Source of the DNA: Oceanibaculum nanhaiense
GTDB lineage: Bacteria > Pseudomonadota > Alphaproteobacteria > Oceanibaculales > Oceanibaculaceae
Length of the DNA: 64,000 bases
Reading direction: 5' to 3'
Assembly (NCBI RefSeq): GCF_002148795.1
Contig: NZ_MPOB01000006.1
Coordinates: 248,001 to 312,000 of the forward strand
The translations under genes and the position numbers were made by a program. Position 1 is the first letter of the stretch. Each line of letters begins with the position of its first letter. Below the pieces are notes generated by a model. It was given only the letters and a program-made list of their open reading frames with translations, did not search any database and was not told the origin of the DNA. Shown piece after piece: positions 53,834 through 62,294 of this stretch.

Positions 53834-54076
53834 TTACTCCTTCTTGCCGGAGGACGGGGCGCCAGAGGATGTGGAAACGGGCTTGCCAGCGGGTGCACCG
53901 GACCTGACAGGCCGGGTGACGGCCTCAGCCCTGGCGGGAGCCGCACCACCGGCAGCAGTGCCAGCGGGCGTCGCGGGCGGAAGTACGGGCTGCGCCGCGG
54001 CGGCCCCATCGATCAGTTCATGGCGCAGTGCGCCGCCACCGGGCACAGCGGCCCGGCGGAAGGTCGGAATGGTCAT
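53834..54076 (-). CDS. Small alanine/proline-rich phage protein, 80 aa
   Basis: An 80-aa low-complexity protein. The first 25 residues (TIPTFRRAAVPGGGALRHEL) look structured; the rest is Ala-, Pro- and Ser-rich and ends SSGKKE. It lies six bases before the tail tube start and just after a terminator, in the same direction. It may be an accessory capsid or tail peptide. No family recognised. Confidence 0.6.
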   Translation of the reverse strand: MTIPTFRRAAVPGGGALRHELIDGAAAAQPVLPPATPAGTAAGGAAPARAEAVTRPVRSGAPAGKPVSTSSGAPSSGKKE

Positions 54077-54089
54077 CTGAACCTCCATG

Positions 54090-54141
54090 AAAAAACCGCG
54101 CGGTGCGCGGAGGGTTGGCGGGCGGCGCTGCGCACCGCGCG
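54090..54141 (-). terminator. Long-stem intrinsic terminator downstream of the tail terminator gene
   Basis: Perfect 12-bp arms (54141-54130 CGCGCGGTGCGC; 54108-54097 GCGCACCGCGCG) with a 21-nt loop precede G and six U residues on the leftward transcript. It separates the connector genes from the tail tube group. Arms are fully GC-rich, so termination should be efficient unless antiterminated. Confidence 0.8.
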
Positions 54142-54150
54142 AAACATCAG

Positions 54151-54612
54151 CTAAGGCGCGGGTTCGTAAGGATCGCCGTCGTCGGTGGCGTAGATGATGG
54201 TCAGGGTGAGTGCAAAGACGATGCCTGCCTCCGTGCCTTCCTCGCGCACCAGCTCCTGCGCGAAGCCGGCCTCCTCGATATCGACGGCAATATTGCCGAG
54301 CGTCGTATCAGCCAGCGCCGCCGCCAGCGTCTGGCCATAGAGAGTGCTCGCCGCCGCCCCCAGATCCTCGTCCCGCCCGGCCGCGACATGGCCTTCCAAA
54401 TAAGCGGTAAGCCGGAAAGGCCAGAAATGCGTAGCCCTGCCCTCGAAATCCGGCTCGTGCCCGCCATCGATCAGGATAACCGCCGGCATCGACTTCCTGT
54501 CAGGCCGGCGGCGGCGGTTGCGCGTGACCGTGATGCCCTGCGGGGCCAGGCTGGCCAGCAGCTGCTGGTGCAGGGCATCGAGGCACCGCTCGCGGACAGT
54601 CATCTCCGGCAT
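54151..54612 (-). CDS. Probable phage tail terminator protein, 153 aa
   Basis: A 153-aa protein of mixed alpha/beta content. Its start (TVRERCLDALHQQLLASLAP), central strands (PAVILIDGGHEPDFEG, FWPFRLTAYLEGHVAAG) and end (GIVFALTLTIIYATDDGDPY) follow the fold expected for tail terminator/minor tail U-like proteins, which cap the tail tube and join the head. It is three bases downstream of a connector gene. Assignment is by position and shape. Confidence 0.7.
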   Translation of the reverse strand: MPEMTVRERCLDALHQQLLASLAPQGITVTRNRRRRPDRKSMPAVILIDGGHEPDFEGRATHFWPFRLTAYLEGHVAAGRDEDLGAAASTLYGQTLAAALADTTLGNIAVDIEEAGFAQELVREEGTEAGIVFALTLTIIYATDDGDPYEPAP

Positions 54613-54615
54613 GGT

Positions 54616-54981
54616 CTACTCCTCATCTTCCGTGGCAGGCACAAGCCAGAGCCGCCACAACAGCCGGTCCGGCTCCGGCCGCTCCGCCATATCGACCCGC
54701 AGCGTCTCATCCACACCCCCATCGGCGTCCAGCAGATCGACCAGGTCGTCCTCATCGACCGACGCCAGCTCCGCCACGCGGATCTCACCGATCCGCGTCG
54801 TGCTGCCGGTACCGGTCTGCAGCAGGGGGATCGCCGCATCGCCCGTCATCCAGGCCATGCGGCAAGGGGTGGGATCGCCGCCGGCCGCCGGGCGGACCAG
54901 GACATCCACGGCCATAAACGGGTCCGCATGGATCGCGGCCAGCATCGAATCCCAGGAGCCACCTGCCATGTCCATACTCAT
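54616..54981 (-). CDS. Probable head-tail connector protein, 121 aa
   Basis: A 121-aa protein starting SMDMAGGSWDSMLAAIHAD, with a central beta segment (STTRIGEIRVAELASVDEDD) and a WRLWLVPATEDEE end. Its size and place between the capsid decoration gene and the tail terminator fit the head-tail joining (gpFII-like or ATPase-type stopper) group, and proteins of this group often hold the motif for stopper function. No catalytic motif present. Confidence 0.65.
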   Translation of the reverse strand: MSMDMAGGSWDSMLAAIHADPFMAVDVLVRPAAGGDPTPCRMAWMTGDAAIPLLQTGTGSTTRIGEIRVAELASVDEDDLVDLLDADGGVDETLRVDMAERPEPDRLLWRLWLVPATEDEE

Positions 54982-55025
54982 CCGGCATGACCTTTGCGGA
55001 ACATTCCCATCATCGGATGCCGGCA

Positions 55026-55361
55026 TCAGAAGCTGCCGTTGAGCCGCACCCGGCCGATGGTATCGGATGCACCGCCGCCGACGGCATCCACCGCGACGCC
55101 GATCGCCGTATTCCCCGAGGCGGTCTTCGTTGCCACCTTGGCGGTGTTGTCCCAATAGACCTTGTCGCCGACCGCCCAGGCTTGCGACGCCGCCTTGATC
55201 AGATCGAAGATGCCGACGAGTGCGGCCTCGACCATCTCGCCATTCACGGCGTTTCCGGCGGCCACACCGAACATGGAGCCGACGAGCATGCCGTCGCCGG
55301 ACGCGACGTCGTAGGGCGCGGTGAGGGTGATCGTGTTGCCGGGTTGAACGTAGTTCTTCAT
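55026..55361 (-). CDS. DUF2190 family capsid decoration protein
   Basis: A 111-aa beta protein: it begins KNYVQPGNTITLTAPYDVAS and contains GMLVGSMFGVAAGNAV, YWDNTAKVATKTASGNTAIG and a final IGRVRLNGSF. This is the DUF2190 pattern, found just after capsid genes and thought to be a cement/decoration protein. A terminator-like hairpin between it and the capsid gene would reduce its expression relative to capsid. Confidence 0.9.
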   Translation of the reverse strand: MKNYVQPGNTITLTAPYDVASGDGMLVGSMFGVAAGNAVNGEMVEAALVGIFDLIKAASQAWAVGDKVYWDNTAKVATKTASGNTAIGVAVDAVGGGASDTIGRVRLNGSF

Positions 55362-55376
55362 CGCTGGTGTCCTCTT

Positions 55377-55407
55377 GAAAAGACGAAGGGCGGCTCAATG
55401 GCCGCCC
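55377..55407 (-). terminator. Terminator-like hairpin after the capsid gene
   Basis: Arms 55407-55401 (GGGCGGC) and 55394-55388 (GCCGCCC) with a 6-nt loop precede a U-rich tract (TTCGTCTTTTC) on the leftward strand. The U run is interrupted, so it may be partial. Confidence 0.6.
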
Positions 55408-55444
55408 GTCTCGTCAGGGTTCAAATGTCAGTGGTCGGCCCGGC

Positions 55445-57499
55445 TTATGCACCCGGGTTCTTGTAGAGGCCGCGCCAGTCGATGGCCTTGGCGCCGAAGT
55501 CGAGGCGGCACTTGATTTCGACGCCGTCGACGTCGAAGCCGTTGCGCGTCTCGATGTAGGCGCCCTGCTGGCCCTCGAGATAGGCGTACTCGATGGTGTC
55601 GATCTGGTTCGGCGAGGCGGCCAGATACCAGGCGGTCTCGCTCGCCGCGTCGAGCCGCGGCTCGGCGATGGGCGCGAGCGTGCGGATGGACTGCGGCACG
55701 ACGTTGCCGCTCTGCGCGGGTACCAGGTTCTGGGCGACCAGCTGCTCGGCCTTGAGCTCCAGCGATGCCGGCACGATCAGGAAGGCGGGGCGGATGTTCA
55801 GCACCGTCTTCCTGTCGAGCCCGGTCTGCTTGCGCATCGCCGCGCGCGCCAGTCCCACGCTGTCCACCCCGAGCGCCGCGCCGGAGCCGGCGAGGTTCTT
55901 GTGGGTCGAATGGAAGAGCGCGGTCCCGTCCGCCATCGCCGGGTTGGAGGTGACGATGTCCCAGACCACGTCGCTTTCGAGCTGGGCGATCGAGTTGCCG
56001 TACATCGCCGGGATCCGGGTGAAGGCGTCGAGATCGTCGTTGATCAGTACCTGCCGGGTGATGGCAACCACGCGGCCGTAGGTCTCGATGCGGTAGCTCT
56101 CCTTCGATTCGCCGAGCGTGCCGCGCTTGAACTCGCCGCTCTCGCCGACCTTGAGAAGCTGGGGCGCCTCGCCGAGCTGGACCCGGTGCATGGCCTTGAA
56201 GTCGGTGGCGAGCACCTGCCGGCAGAAGAGGGGGAAGGTTCGCGGATAGGCCTCGTATGCCTGCCGCAGCGTCTTGTTCGTGACCGCCGCGAGGATCTCG
56301 GGGAAGTCCGAGGTCGAGTGCAGCGCGCGCGTCGCGACCTCGTCGCGCGAGAGGCCACGGGTGCTGGCGCCCGCCGTCTCGAGGCTTTCGCGGGCGAGCT
56401 CCATCAGCGTCATGCCGCGGTACTCGCGCGCCGCATCTTCCAGCGGGAAGAGCGTCGGACTGTAGCGGTGCAGGAGCGCGTTCGAGATCGCCTCGCGCCG
56501 GGTGACCGTTGCGTCGCGCCCGCTGAGCGGGATCGAGACATGGGAGAAGGTCCGGGTCTCGTCGGCCCTGGCCGCGACCTGGTCGAGGATCAGCCGACGC
56601 GCCTCGTCGATGGACACACCGCGCCTGATCAGATCATCGGCGAAGCCGCGCTCGAGATGGAGCTTGTCGGCGAGGCCATGGATCGTGGAGACACGCTCGC
56701 GCTCCTGCGCACGGACCTCAGTCACCAGTGCGTCCGTGTCCAGGCTGCGGGTCCGGTCTTCGGGCGCCGGGTCGGGCGCGGGCTTCGGCTGGCTGCGGGC
56801 ACTTGTCTCCTTCGGCTTCTGCCGGAGTCCGGCGTCCTTCGCCTCGGTGGCGTTGTCCGTGGGCGTGTCGGTCGCATCGCGGGTCGTCGCTTCGATCTGA
56901 TCGGTGTCGTGCATCACATTGGTCCTTTGCTGGGTTTGGCCTGCGGCGCTGCGATGCAGGACGCAGTCATGGAGGTTCCGGTTGGCGCGGAAGCCGGCGG
57001 CGGGATCGGCGCCGACGGGAACGGCGGAAATCTCGAACGGGGTCCAGTCGACGGCGCGCCAGAGCTCGCGGCCGCCCTCGGGCTTCGAGACCTCGTAGCG
57101 ATGGACCTGGTAGCCGATGGAGACCGCGCGGATGTGTCCGGCCTCGATGTCCCGCCAGATGTCGCCGACCGCATCGCGCTCGGATATCCGGATTCGGGCG
57201 ATGCCCTGGCCGTTCTCGATCCGCGCCGAGCCCGGCACGACAGAGCCGATCACCGCTTCGAGATCGCCCGCATCGTGCACCTTCAGGAACGGCGCGCCGT
57301 TGTTCAGCCGTTCGAGCCGCACATGGTCCGGTGCCATGCTCAGCTCCTCGTCGTGCGGCTCGCCGAAGAGCGAGATGCGCCGAACCCGAGCGCCGGTCGA
57401 CCAGACCACCTCGACGCTTCGCGTCTCGGGATCGATCGTGTTCGGGGCGAGTTCGGCTGCCCGGCGCAGGGCCGGCAGTTCGATGGTCTGCTCCATCAT
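55445..57499 (-). CDS. Fused prohead protease / major capsid protein
   Basis: A 684-aa fusion. Residues ~15-180 are a prohead serine protease with the His in FLKVHDAGDLE and Ser in IRAVSIGYQVHRYEV. A charged linker (~190-270), likely a scaffold, follows. The remainder is an HK97-type capsid with NALLHRYSPTLFPLEDAARE, TDFKAMHRVQLGEAPQL, ALGVDSVGLARAAMRKQTG and ends YLEGQQGAYIETRNGF. The protease should cut itself away during head maturation. Separate genes are the common case, but this fusion is known among prophages of the Mu/lambda-like terminase type. Confidence 0.93.
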   Translation of the reverse strand: MMEQTIELPALRRAAELAPNTIDPETRSVEVVWSTGARVRRISLFGEPHDEELSMAPDHVRLERLNNGAPFLKVHDAGDLEAVIGSVVPGSARIENGQGIARIRISERDAVGDIWRDIEAGHIRAVSIGYQVHRYEVSKPEGGRELWRAVDWTPFEISAVPVGADPAAGFRANRNLHDCVLHRSAAGQTQQRTNVMHDTDQIEATTRDATDTPTDNATEAKDAGLRQKPKETSARSQPKPAPDPAPEDRTRSLDTDALVTEVRAQERERVSTIHGLADKLHLERGFADDLIRRGVSIDEARRLILDQVAARADETRTFSHVSIPLSGRDATVTRREAISNALLHRYSPTLFPLEDAAREYRGMTLMELARESLETAGASTRGLSRDEVATRALHSTSDFPEILAAVTNKTLRQAYEAYPRTFPLFCRQVLATDFKAMHRVQLGEAPQLLKVGESGEFKRGTLGESKESYRIETYGRVVAITRQVLINDDLDAFTRIPAMYGNSIAQLESDVVWDIVTSNPAMADGTALFHSTHKNLAGSGAALGVDSVGLARAAMRKQTGLDRKTVLNIRPAFLIVPASLELKAEQLVAQNLVPAQSGNVVPQSIRTLAPIAEPRLDAASETAWYLAASPNQIDTIEYAYLEGQQGAYIETRNGFDVDGVEIKCRLDFGAKAIDWRGLYKNPGA

Positions 57500-57511
57500 G
57501 GTTTCCTCGGA

Positions 57512-59029
57512 TCAGGTCTCGTCGCCGTCCGGGGCATCCGGATCGGTCGCGGGGTCGGGTTCGGCCAGGGCGCTCGCCTGCGCGCTGCCCGTCTTGGTGA
57601 CGCGGCGCGGGTCGCTGTCGAGCACGAGACCCAACGCGTCGAGCTTGGCGTTGGTGGCGGCGATCTCGACCAGAACCGCGTCGGGGTTGCGGCCCTGCCG
57701 GGCAATGGCCTCGGCGAGCGTCATGGTGCCGGAGCGGATGGCGAGCAGATCCGCCATCGCGTCCTTCTGCGGATCGACCGCCTCGAACTTGGGCGGCGAC
57801 CATTCGACCGGCACGTCCGGCCTTGGGATGCGGTCTGCTGCCCAGGCCGCTTCCGTGAACCAGCGCCAGACCGGCGCGCAGAACATCGGGATGAAGAGCT
57901 GCCACTGCACCGCGTCGATCATCCGGCGGAACTCGACGAGCCCCGCCCGGATCGAAGAGTAGTTCACCTGGGAGAGATCCCCGGTCAGCAGTTCGTAGGG
58001 CACGCGGAACCCCGCCGAAATCGTGTGCAGGCTCGCACGCTTGTATTCGCCGTAGCCGCCGGTCGCGGACGGTTGGTTGAAGCGGATGTCCTTGCCGCCG
58101 CGGGCATAGGCGATGAGTCCCGGCTCGAACTGCTCCACCCGGTTGCCATCCGCGTCGACCACCGCCGGCGCGATCCCCTGCTGCGCTTCCTCGTCGCCGA
58201 AGACGATCGCGGTGACGCAGGCCTCGGTCTTCTTGCGGACGATCTCGGCGACCTCGTAATCGTCGAGGTCGCGAAGCGCGCGGATGACCGGCGCGCCCCA
58301 GGGCACGCCGCGCGCCTGCGTGCGCTGCTTCTCGTAGACATGGGCGATCTCGCTGGCCGGCACCGCCCGGCTGGTGAGCCCGCCCGTCAGGCTGAGCGTG
58401 GCGTCGCCCGGATGGGCGCCGAACAGCCAGTAGGCCCGGCGACGGCCGAGCGCGTCGAACTCGATTCCCTGGACCGCCTGCCCGGAGCCGAGCGCCCCGT
58501 TGCGGGTCGCGTCGAGGAAGTCGGCCTCGAGCAGTTGCAGCTGCACCGGCGGCATGACCCCGTCGCCGAGGCGCCGCGGGCGGCGGCGCACCAGCACCTC
58601 GCCCGCCTCGACCATCTCGCGGCAGGCGAGCGTCTGCAGCCCGTAGAAATCGAGCTGACCATCGGCATCGCAGTCCCGCGCCCAGATCTCGAACAGCCGG
58701 TCGACCTCGCGATCGAGCGCGGCGTCCCCGCTGGCGGCGCGCGGCATGATGCCGGCGCCGACGATATTGTTGACCAGCACCGAGACCGCCTTGGCCGCAT
58801 GCGGGTTGTTGCGCACCAGGTCCCGCATCCGGTCGCGCAGCAGCGCGCCCGCCCGACCGATCTCGGCGTCGGCCGAGGATCCCGGCGCGTGCCAGCCATC
58901 GGTGCGCCGGCCGCGGGCCGCGCCCTCATAGGAGCGGGCGAGCCCCTCGAAGGCCTGCCGCGCCAGGACGCGCCGGGTGGCGGCCCGTGGCGCGACGGTC
59001 GCGATCGCCCGGTCGAGCCACGATACCAT
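57512..59029 (-). CDS. Phage portal protein, lambda family
   Basis: A 505-aa portal. Landmarks are the start WLDRAIATVAPRAATRRVLA, RDLVRNNPHAAKAVSVLVNN, MVEAGEVLVRRRPR, HVYEKQRTQARGVPWGAPVI and LTGDLSQVNYSSIRAGLVEF, which together mark the lambda gpB-like family. Twelve copies form the DNA entry vertex and bind the terminase. The start overlaps the head-tail joining stop by one base (TGATG). Confidence 0.95.
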   Translation of the reverse strand: MVSWLDRAIATVAPRAATRRVLARQAFEGLARSYEGAARGRRTDGWHAPGSSADAEIGRAGALLRDRMRDLVRNNPHAAKAVSVLVNNIVGAGIMPRAASGDAALDREVDRLFEIWARDCDADGQLDFYGLQTLACREMVEAGEVLVRRRPRRLGDGVMPPVQLQLLEADFLDATRNGALGSGQAVQGIEFDALGRRRAYWLFGAHPGDATLSLTGGLTSRAVPASEIAHVYEKQRTQARGVPWGAPVIRALRDLDDYEVAEIVRKKTEACVTAIVFGDEEAQQGIAPAVVDADGNRVEQFEPGLIAYARGGKDIRFNQPSATGGYGEYKRASLHTISAGFRVPYELLTGDLSQVNYSSIRAGLVEFRRMIDAVQWQLFIPMFCAPVWRWFTEAAWAADRIPRPDVPVEWSPPKFEAVDPQKDAMADLLAIRSGTMTLAEAIARQGRNPDAVLVEIAATNAKLDALGLVLDSDPRRVTKTGSAQASALAEPDPATDPDAPDGDET

Positions 59030-59235
59030 CAGCGGTCCCCGCGCGCGAAGCCGGCGAAACCCGCGATGGGGCGGTTCGCCGCGCCAGCGATCTGGCGCTC
59101 GATGGTCCGTATGCGCCCGAGCAAATCCTCGGCGGAACCGTATTCGACGGTCTTGCCGTCATAGCTCACCCGCGTGGTCCCGCTCGCATAGGCGCGCCGG
59201 AGCGCCGCCAGCTCCGCTTCCGTCCAGTCAGCCAT
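59029..59235 (-). CDS. Small head-tail joining protein (gpW-like)
   Basis: A 68-aa protein (ADWTEAELAALRRAYASGT, VSYDGKTVEYGSAEDLLGRI) with helix-hairpin-helix arrangement and arginine-rich C-terminus, in the size range and position of lambda gpW, between terminase and portal. gpW is added after DNA packaging as a stopper for the tail. Confidence 0.82.
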   Translation of the reverse strand: MADWTEAELAALRRAYASGTTRVSYDGKTVEYGSAEDLLGRIRTIERQIAGAANRPIAGFAGFARGDR

Positions 59236-59269
59236 GTCCTATTTCCCTGTCGAGCCAGAGCCTGTCCTC

Positions 59270-59290
59270 GGTCGGGCCTCCGGCCCGACC
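59270..59290. repeat. Perfect 9-bp inverted repeat between terminase and gpW genes
   Basis: GGTCGGGCC (59270-59278) and GGCCCGACC (59282-59290) surround a 3-nt loop. No U tract follows in either direction, so it is not a standard terminator; an RNA processing or mRNA-stability hairpin is possible. It falls in the 79-bp gap 59236-59314. Confidence 0.6.
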
Positions 59291-59314
59291 CGGGGGGCTC
59301 TCCGCGCCTCTTGC

Positions 59315-61309
59315 TCAGAGCCATCCTTCACGACGCCCGAGCCAGTCGGAGCGGCGCTTGCCTTGCTGTTGCGATGCCGGACGCCCGATCATGCCGGCCG
59401 GCGTATCCATGCCGGTCGGCACGCCGAGCTGCGCCTCGAGATCGGCCCATGTCGCCTCGGGCCAGCGGTCCGCGCCCGCGATCCAGGCGGCGGCGCGCGC
59501 GTAGATCCGGCAGTCCAGCGCCTCGTTGCGTTCGCGCAGCTTCTGCCATTCGAGCTTCGCGAAGCCACGCCTGTTCCTGACCGTCACCAGCTGCTCGGCG
59601 GCAAGCTGCCTGATCCATTCGGTATCCGCCCAGCCGGGCAGATGCACCGTGCCGGGCGGAAACGAAGCACCCTCGTTCAGCTCTTCCGCCGTCGGCCGGG
59701 CCAGCCGCAGGAAGCGGTAGGTCTCGGTCTTGAAGGTCGAGGTGGCCACGGTCCAGAGACGCGCGCCCCGGCGCAGGCGTTTGCCGCCCGCGGTCGCATC
59801 CACGAAGGTCGGCCCAGAAACCGGGCTTGCCCGGTTGAAACCCTCGAGCCCCTTGACCGGCGCCACCTGCGCGAAGCCGACCGAGCGCGCCCAGCCGTAG
59901 ACGGCGGCCGTCTCGTAGCCCGTGTCGATGGCCAGCCGGGCAAGCCCCAGCTCCGCGCCGCCCGCATGCCGCCAGCTGCGCCCCAGAAGATCGGTCAGAG
60001 CCTTCCAGCTCTCCGGGCGCGCGGGCCCGCCTCCGATCACGACATGATCGACGAGCCAGCTCTCCAGCCCGCGGCCCCAGGCCCAGACGTCGATCTCGAT
60101 CCGGTCCTTCTGAACGTCGGCGCCGGCGGTCAGGAACAGCCCGCCGGCGGGCACGATGCCTACCGGCCAGTCCTCGCGCCGCTCGGCGATCCGCTGCCAG
60201 TCCGGGGCGTCGCCGGTCTCGATCCAGGTCTCCCCGAGCACCGTGTTGCAGAACACGCGCTCGGCCTCGTCCGAGCCCTTCGCGGTTTCCTTGTCCCGCG
60301 CGATGTCGGCCCAGCTCTTCCAGCCCGGCGGCGAATAGAGCGCCGAGAGATGAAACCCCACCGTCCGCGCATCGCGGGCCTCGGCTGTGGCCCTCCATTC
60401 GCCTGCGGCCAGCATCGCTGGCTTGTGGTGCTCCTCGATCGGCTCCTCGCAGGCATCGCATTGGTATGCCGCCGTCTCCGGTTTGCCCTTCTCCCAGCGC
60501 AGCCGCTCGAACCTGAGCCACTGCATCTCCCCGCAATGCGGGCACGGCACGAAGAAACGGCGCTGGTCGCTCGCCTCGTATTCGCGTTCGATCCGGCTCA
60601 CGCCGCGGATCGTGGGCGTCGAGACCAGGAAGACCTTGCGCCGGTGCGCGAAGGTCAGCGACCGCGCCTCGGCGAGCCCGACCGGGTCGCCTTCCTCGTC
60701 GGCCGAGGCCGGATAGGCGTCGACCTCGTCGAGGAAGACGTAGCGCGCCGGCATCGAGCGCAGTCCCACGGCCGAGTTGGCGCCGGTCAGCACCAGCACG
60801 CCGCCCGGGAAATCCTTCGACAGCTGCGTGTTGCCGCTGTCGCGCGCCCGCGCCGGGCGGACACGTTCCTTCAGCGCCGGGCTCTCCTCGATCAGCGGGT
60901 CGATCCGCTGGCGCGAGTTGCGCTTGGCCAGCTCCACCGTCGGCTGGACGGCGAGCATCGGCCCCGGCGCATGGTGGATCACGAAGCCGATCCAGTTGTT
61001 GCCGGCCTCGGTCGCGCCGACCTGCGCGGCCTTCATGAACACCACCCGCTGCGTCGGATCGCCGGGCGAGAGCGCGTCCATGATCGCGCGCATGTAGGGC
61101 GTGCGTTCGGTCCGGTACCGGCCGGGCTCGGCGCTTGCGCGCGAGCTCAGCCAGCGATGCGTGTCCGACCATTCCGAGACGGTCAGCCAGGGATCCGGCG
61201 TGAGGCCGCGTCCCCAGGCCCGGAGCAGATCTTCAGCGCCGTCGAACCGTGTGACCTCCTCAGAGGGCGATCCGGGGCTGGGCGAGTTCCTCGAGATGGG
61301 CGCGGACAT
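59315..61309 (-). CDS. Phage terminase large subunit (GpA family)
   Basis: A 664-aa packaging motor. The ATPase domain holds a Walker A-like FMKAAQVGATEAGNN, Walker B YVFLDEVDAYP and the C-motif region VFLVSTPT. A zinc-binding stretch (CPHCGEMQW, CDACEEPIEEHH) comes next, then the nuclease domain with LTAGADVQKDRIEIDVWAWG and LARLAIDTGYETAAVYGWAR. GpA terminases cut at cos or pac sites and push DNA into the prohead. It overlaps the small subunit by 50 nt. Confidence 0.96.
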   Translation of the reverse strand: MSAPISRNSPSPGSPSEEVTRFDGAEDLLRAWGRGLTPDPWLTVSEWSDTHRWLSSRASAEPGRYRTERTPYMRAIMDALSPGDPTQRVVFMKAAQVGATEAGNNWIGFVIHHAPGPMLAVQPTVELAKRNSRQRIDPLIEESPALKERVRPARARDSGNTQLSKDFPGGVLVLTGANSAVGLRSMPARYVFLDEVDAYPASADEEGDPVGLAEARSLTFAHRRKVFLVSTPTIRGVSRIEREYEASDQRRFFVPCPHCGEMQWLRFERLRWEKGKPETAAYQCDACEEPIEEHHKPAMLAAGEWRATAEARDARTVGFHLSALYSPPGWKSWADIARDKETAKGSDEAERVFCNTVLGETWIETGDAPDWQRIAERREDWPVGIVPAGGLFLTAGADVQKDRIEIDVWAWGRGLESWLVDHVVIGGGPARPESWKALTDLLGRSWRHAGGAELGLARLAIDTGYETAAVYGWARSVGFAQVAPVKGLEGFNRASPVSGPTFVDATAGGKRLRRGARLWTVATSTFKTETYRFLRLARPTAEELNEGASFPPGTVHLPGWADTEWIRQLAAEQLVTVRNRRGFAKLEWQKLRERNEALDCRIYARAAAWIAGADRWPEATWADLEAQLGVPTGMDTPAGMIGRPASQQQGKRRSDWLGRREGWL

Positions 61310-61835
61310 GGGCCTCCAGAACCTTCTGCATGGCCGCCGTTTCCGTCCCCAGCTCCGCCGCCATCAGCGCAGCCACCCGCGCCGGCCAGTTGACCCACGC
61401 GTCGCGTTCCTCGCGCGCGAGCCGGAAGACCAGCGCCGTGGCGCGGTCGCGGTCGACCAGCTCGCCCTTCAGCCTGGCCAGCCGGATGCGCCGCTCCTGC
61501 GCCTTCAGCACCTCATGCGCCGTCTTGGCCTGCAGGAAGGTCGTCCCGCCGCCGGTGACCGGCGCGGCCATGCCCTGTTCCCGCAGCGTGTCGCCGACCG
61601 CCGAGACCGCCGCCTCCGGCACCGGCTTCAGCTTCGGCGTTGCAGCCCTCCTGGTCTTCGACGGATCGGTCGTCTCGGCCCGCCGCCTGTCAGAGGCCGC
61701 GGCGTCGATGCTGCCATCGGCATGCAGGACCAGCCGGCCGGCGGCCTTCGCCTTCTGGATCGCGCCGCGCGACAGCCCGACATGGGCGGCGTACCGGCGC
61801 TCGCTCATGCCCTGCATCGCCAACCCGATCATCAT
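61260..61835 (-). CDS. Phage terminase small subunit-like protein
   Basis: A 191-aa protein whose N-terminus has a helix-turn-helix of the Nu1 type (RRYAAHVGLSRGAIQKAKAAG), followed by a proline/lysine linker and a helical C-terminal half (FLQAKTAHEVLKAQERRIRL, VFRLAREERDAWVNWPARV). It should recognise the packaging site and recruit the large subunit. ATG 61835 and ATG 61808 are alternatives; neither has a clear ribosome site. It is the first gene of the late operon. Confidence 0.85.
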   Translation of the reverse strand: MMIGLAMQGMSERRYAAHVGLSRGAIQKAKAAGRLVLHADGSIDAAASDRRRAETTDPSKTRRAATPKLKPVPEAAVSAVGDTLREQGMAAPVTGGGTTFLQAKTAHEVLKAQERRIRLARLKGELVDRDRATALVFRLAREERDAWVNWPARVAALMAAELGTETAAMQKVLEAHVRAHLEELAQPRIAL

Positions 61836-61847
61836 TCAAAGTCAGTC

Positions 61848-61866
61848 GCTTATGTCGTTGATAAGC
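61848..61866. promoter_or_regulatory. Inverted repeat in divergent promoter region
   Basis: GCTTAT (61848-61853) and ATAAGC (61861-61866) form a dyad with a 7-nt spacer in the 89-bp gap between the leftward late operon and the rightward 91-aa gene. It is a candidate operator for a phage regulator not encoded here. Confidence 0.35.
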
Positions 61867-61924
61867 CTCCGGGATAGAGCGAACGTTCATCCCAAAAGGA
61901 CGATGCAACTTACCCGGAGCCACC

Positions 61925-62200
61925 ATGATGACGACCCGCCTGAACCCGATCACCACCCCGCGCTTTGAGCCCCGCGCCGAGAAGGCCCGGCGCAACCGAG
62001 AGGCCGCGCTCAACGCCTTCATCGGCAAGAAGGCGGAGATCGACGAGATGCTCGCCCGCCTGCAGGCGCTCAGCGACGACCACTTCAACGCCCACCCCGA
62101 CGAAGTGAACTGGGGCCATGTCGGCACCCTCGAACACTACGCCAGCCTTCTGAAGCGCATCACCGACAGCGCCTTCGGCGAGGGCGAGCACGCCCGCTGA
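61925..62200 (+). CDS. Conserved phage-associated protein, 91 aa
   Basis: A basic-to-acidic helical protein (RFEPRAEKARRNREAALNAF, GKKAEIDEMLARLQALSDDH) ending with a conserved WGHVGTLEHYASLLKRITD. Similar short proteins accompany DUF3489 genes in alphaproteobacterial prophages. No enzymatic motif. The ATG pair at 61925/61928 follows CCGGAGCC. Confidence 0.75.
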   Translation: MMTTRLNPITTPRFEPRAEKARRNREAALNAFIGKKAEIDEMLARLQALSDDHFNAHPDEVNWGHVGTLEHYASLLKRITDSAFGEGEHAR

Positions 62201-62256
62201 TCTCCGGCGCTCCCGGAACTCCCGCCGCGCCCAAGCGCGGCTCGGGGTCATAGGAG

Positions 62257-62275
62257 GGCCGCGACGGTCGCGGCC
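62257..62275. repeat. 8-bp hairpin before the DUF3489 gene
   Basis: GGCCGCGA (62257-62264) and TCGCGGCC (62268-62275) with a 3-nt loop lie 20 bp ahead of the ATG at 62295. It may influence translation of the downstream mRNA or mark the end of the previous one; no U tract. Confidence 0.5.
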
Positions 62276-62294
62276 CCGAAACCGGAGACCCCAG

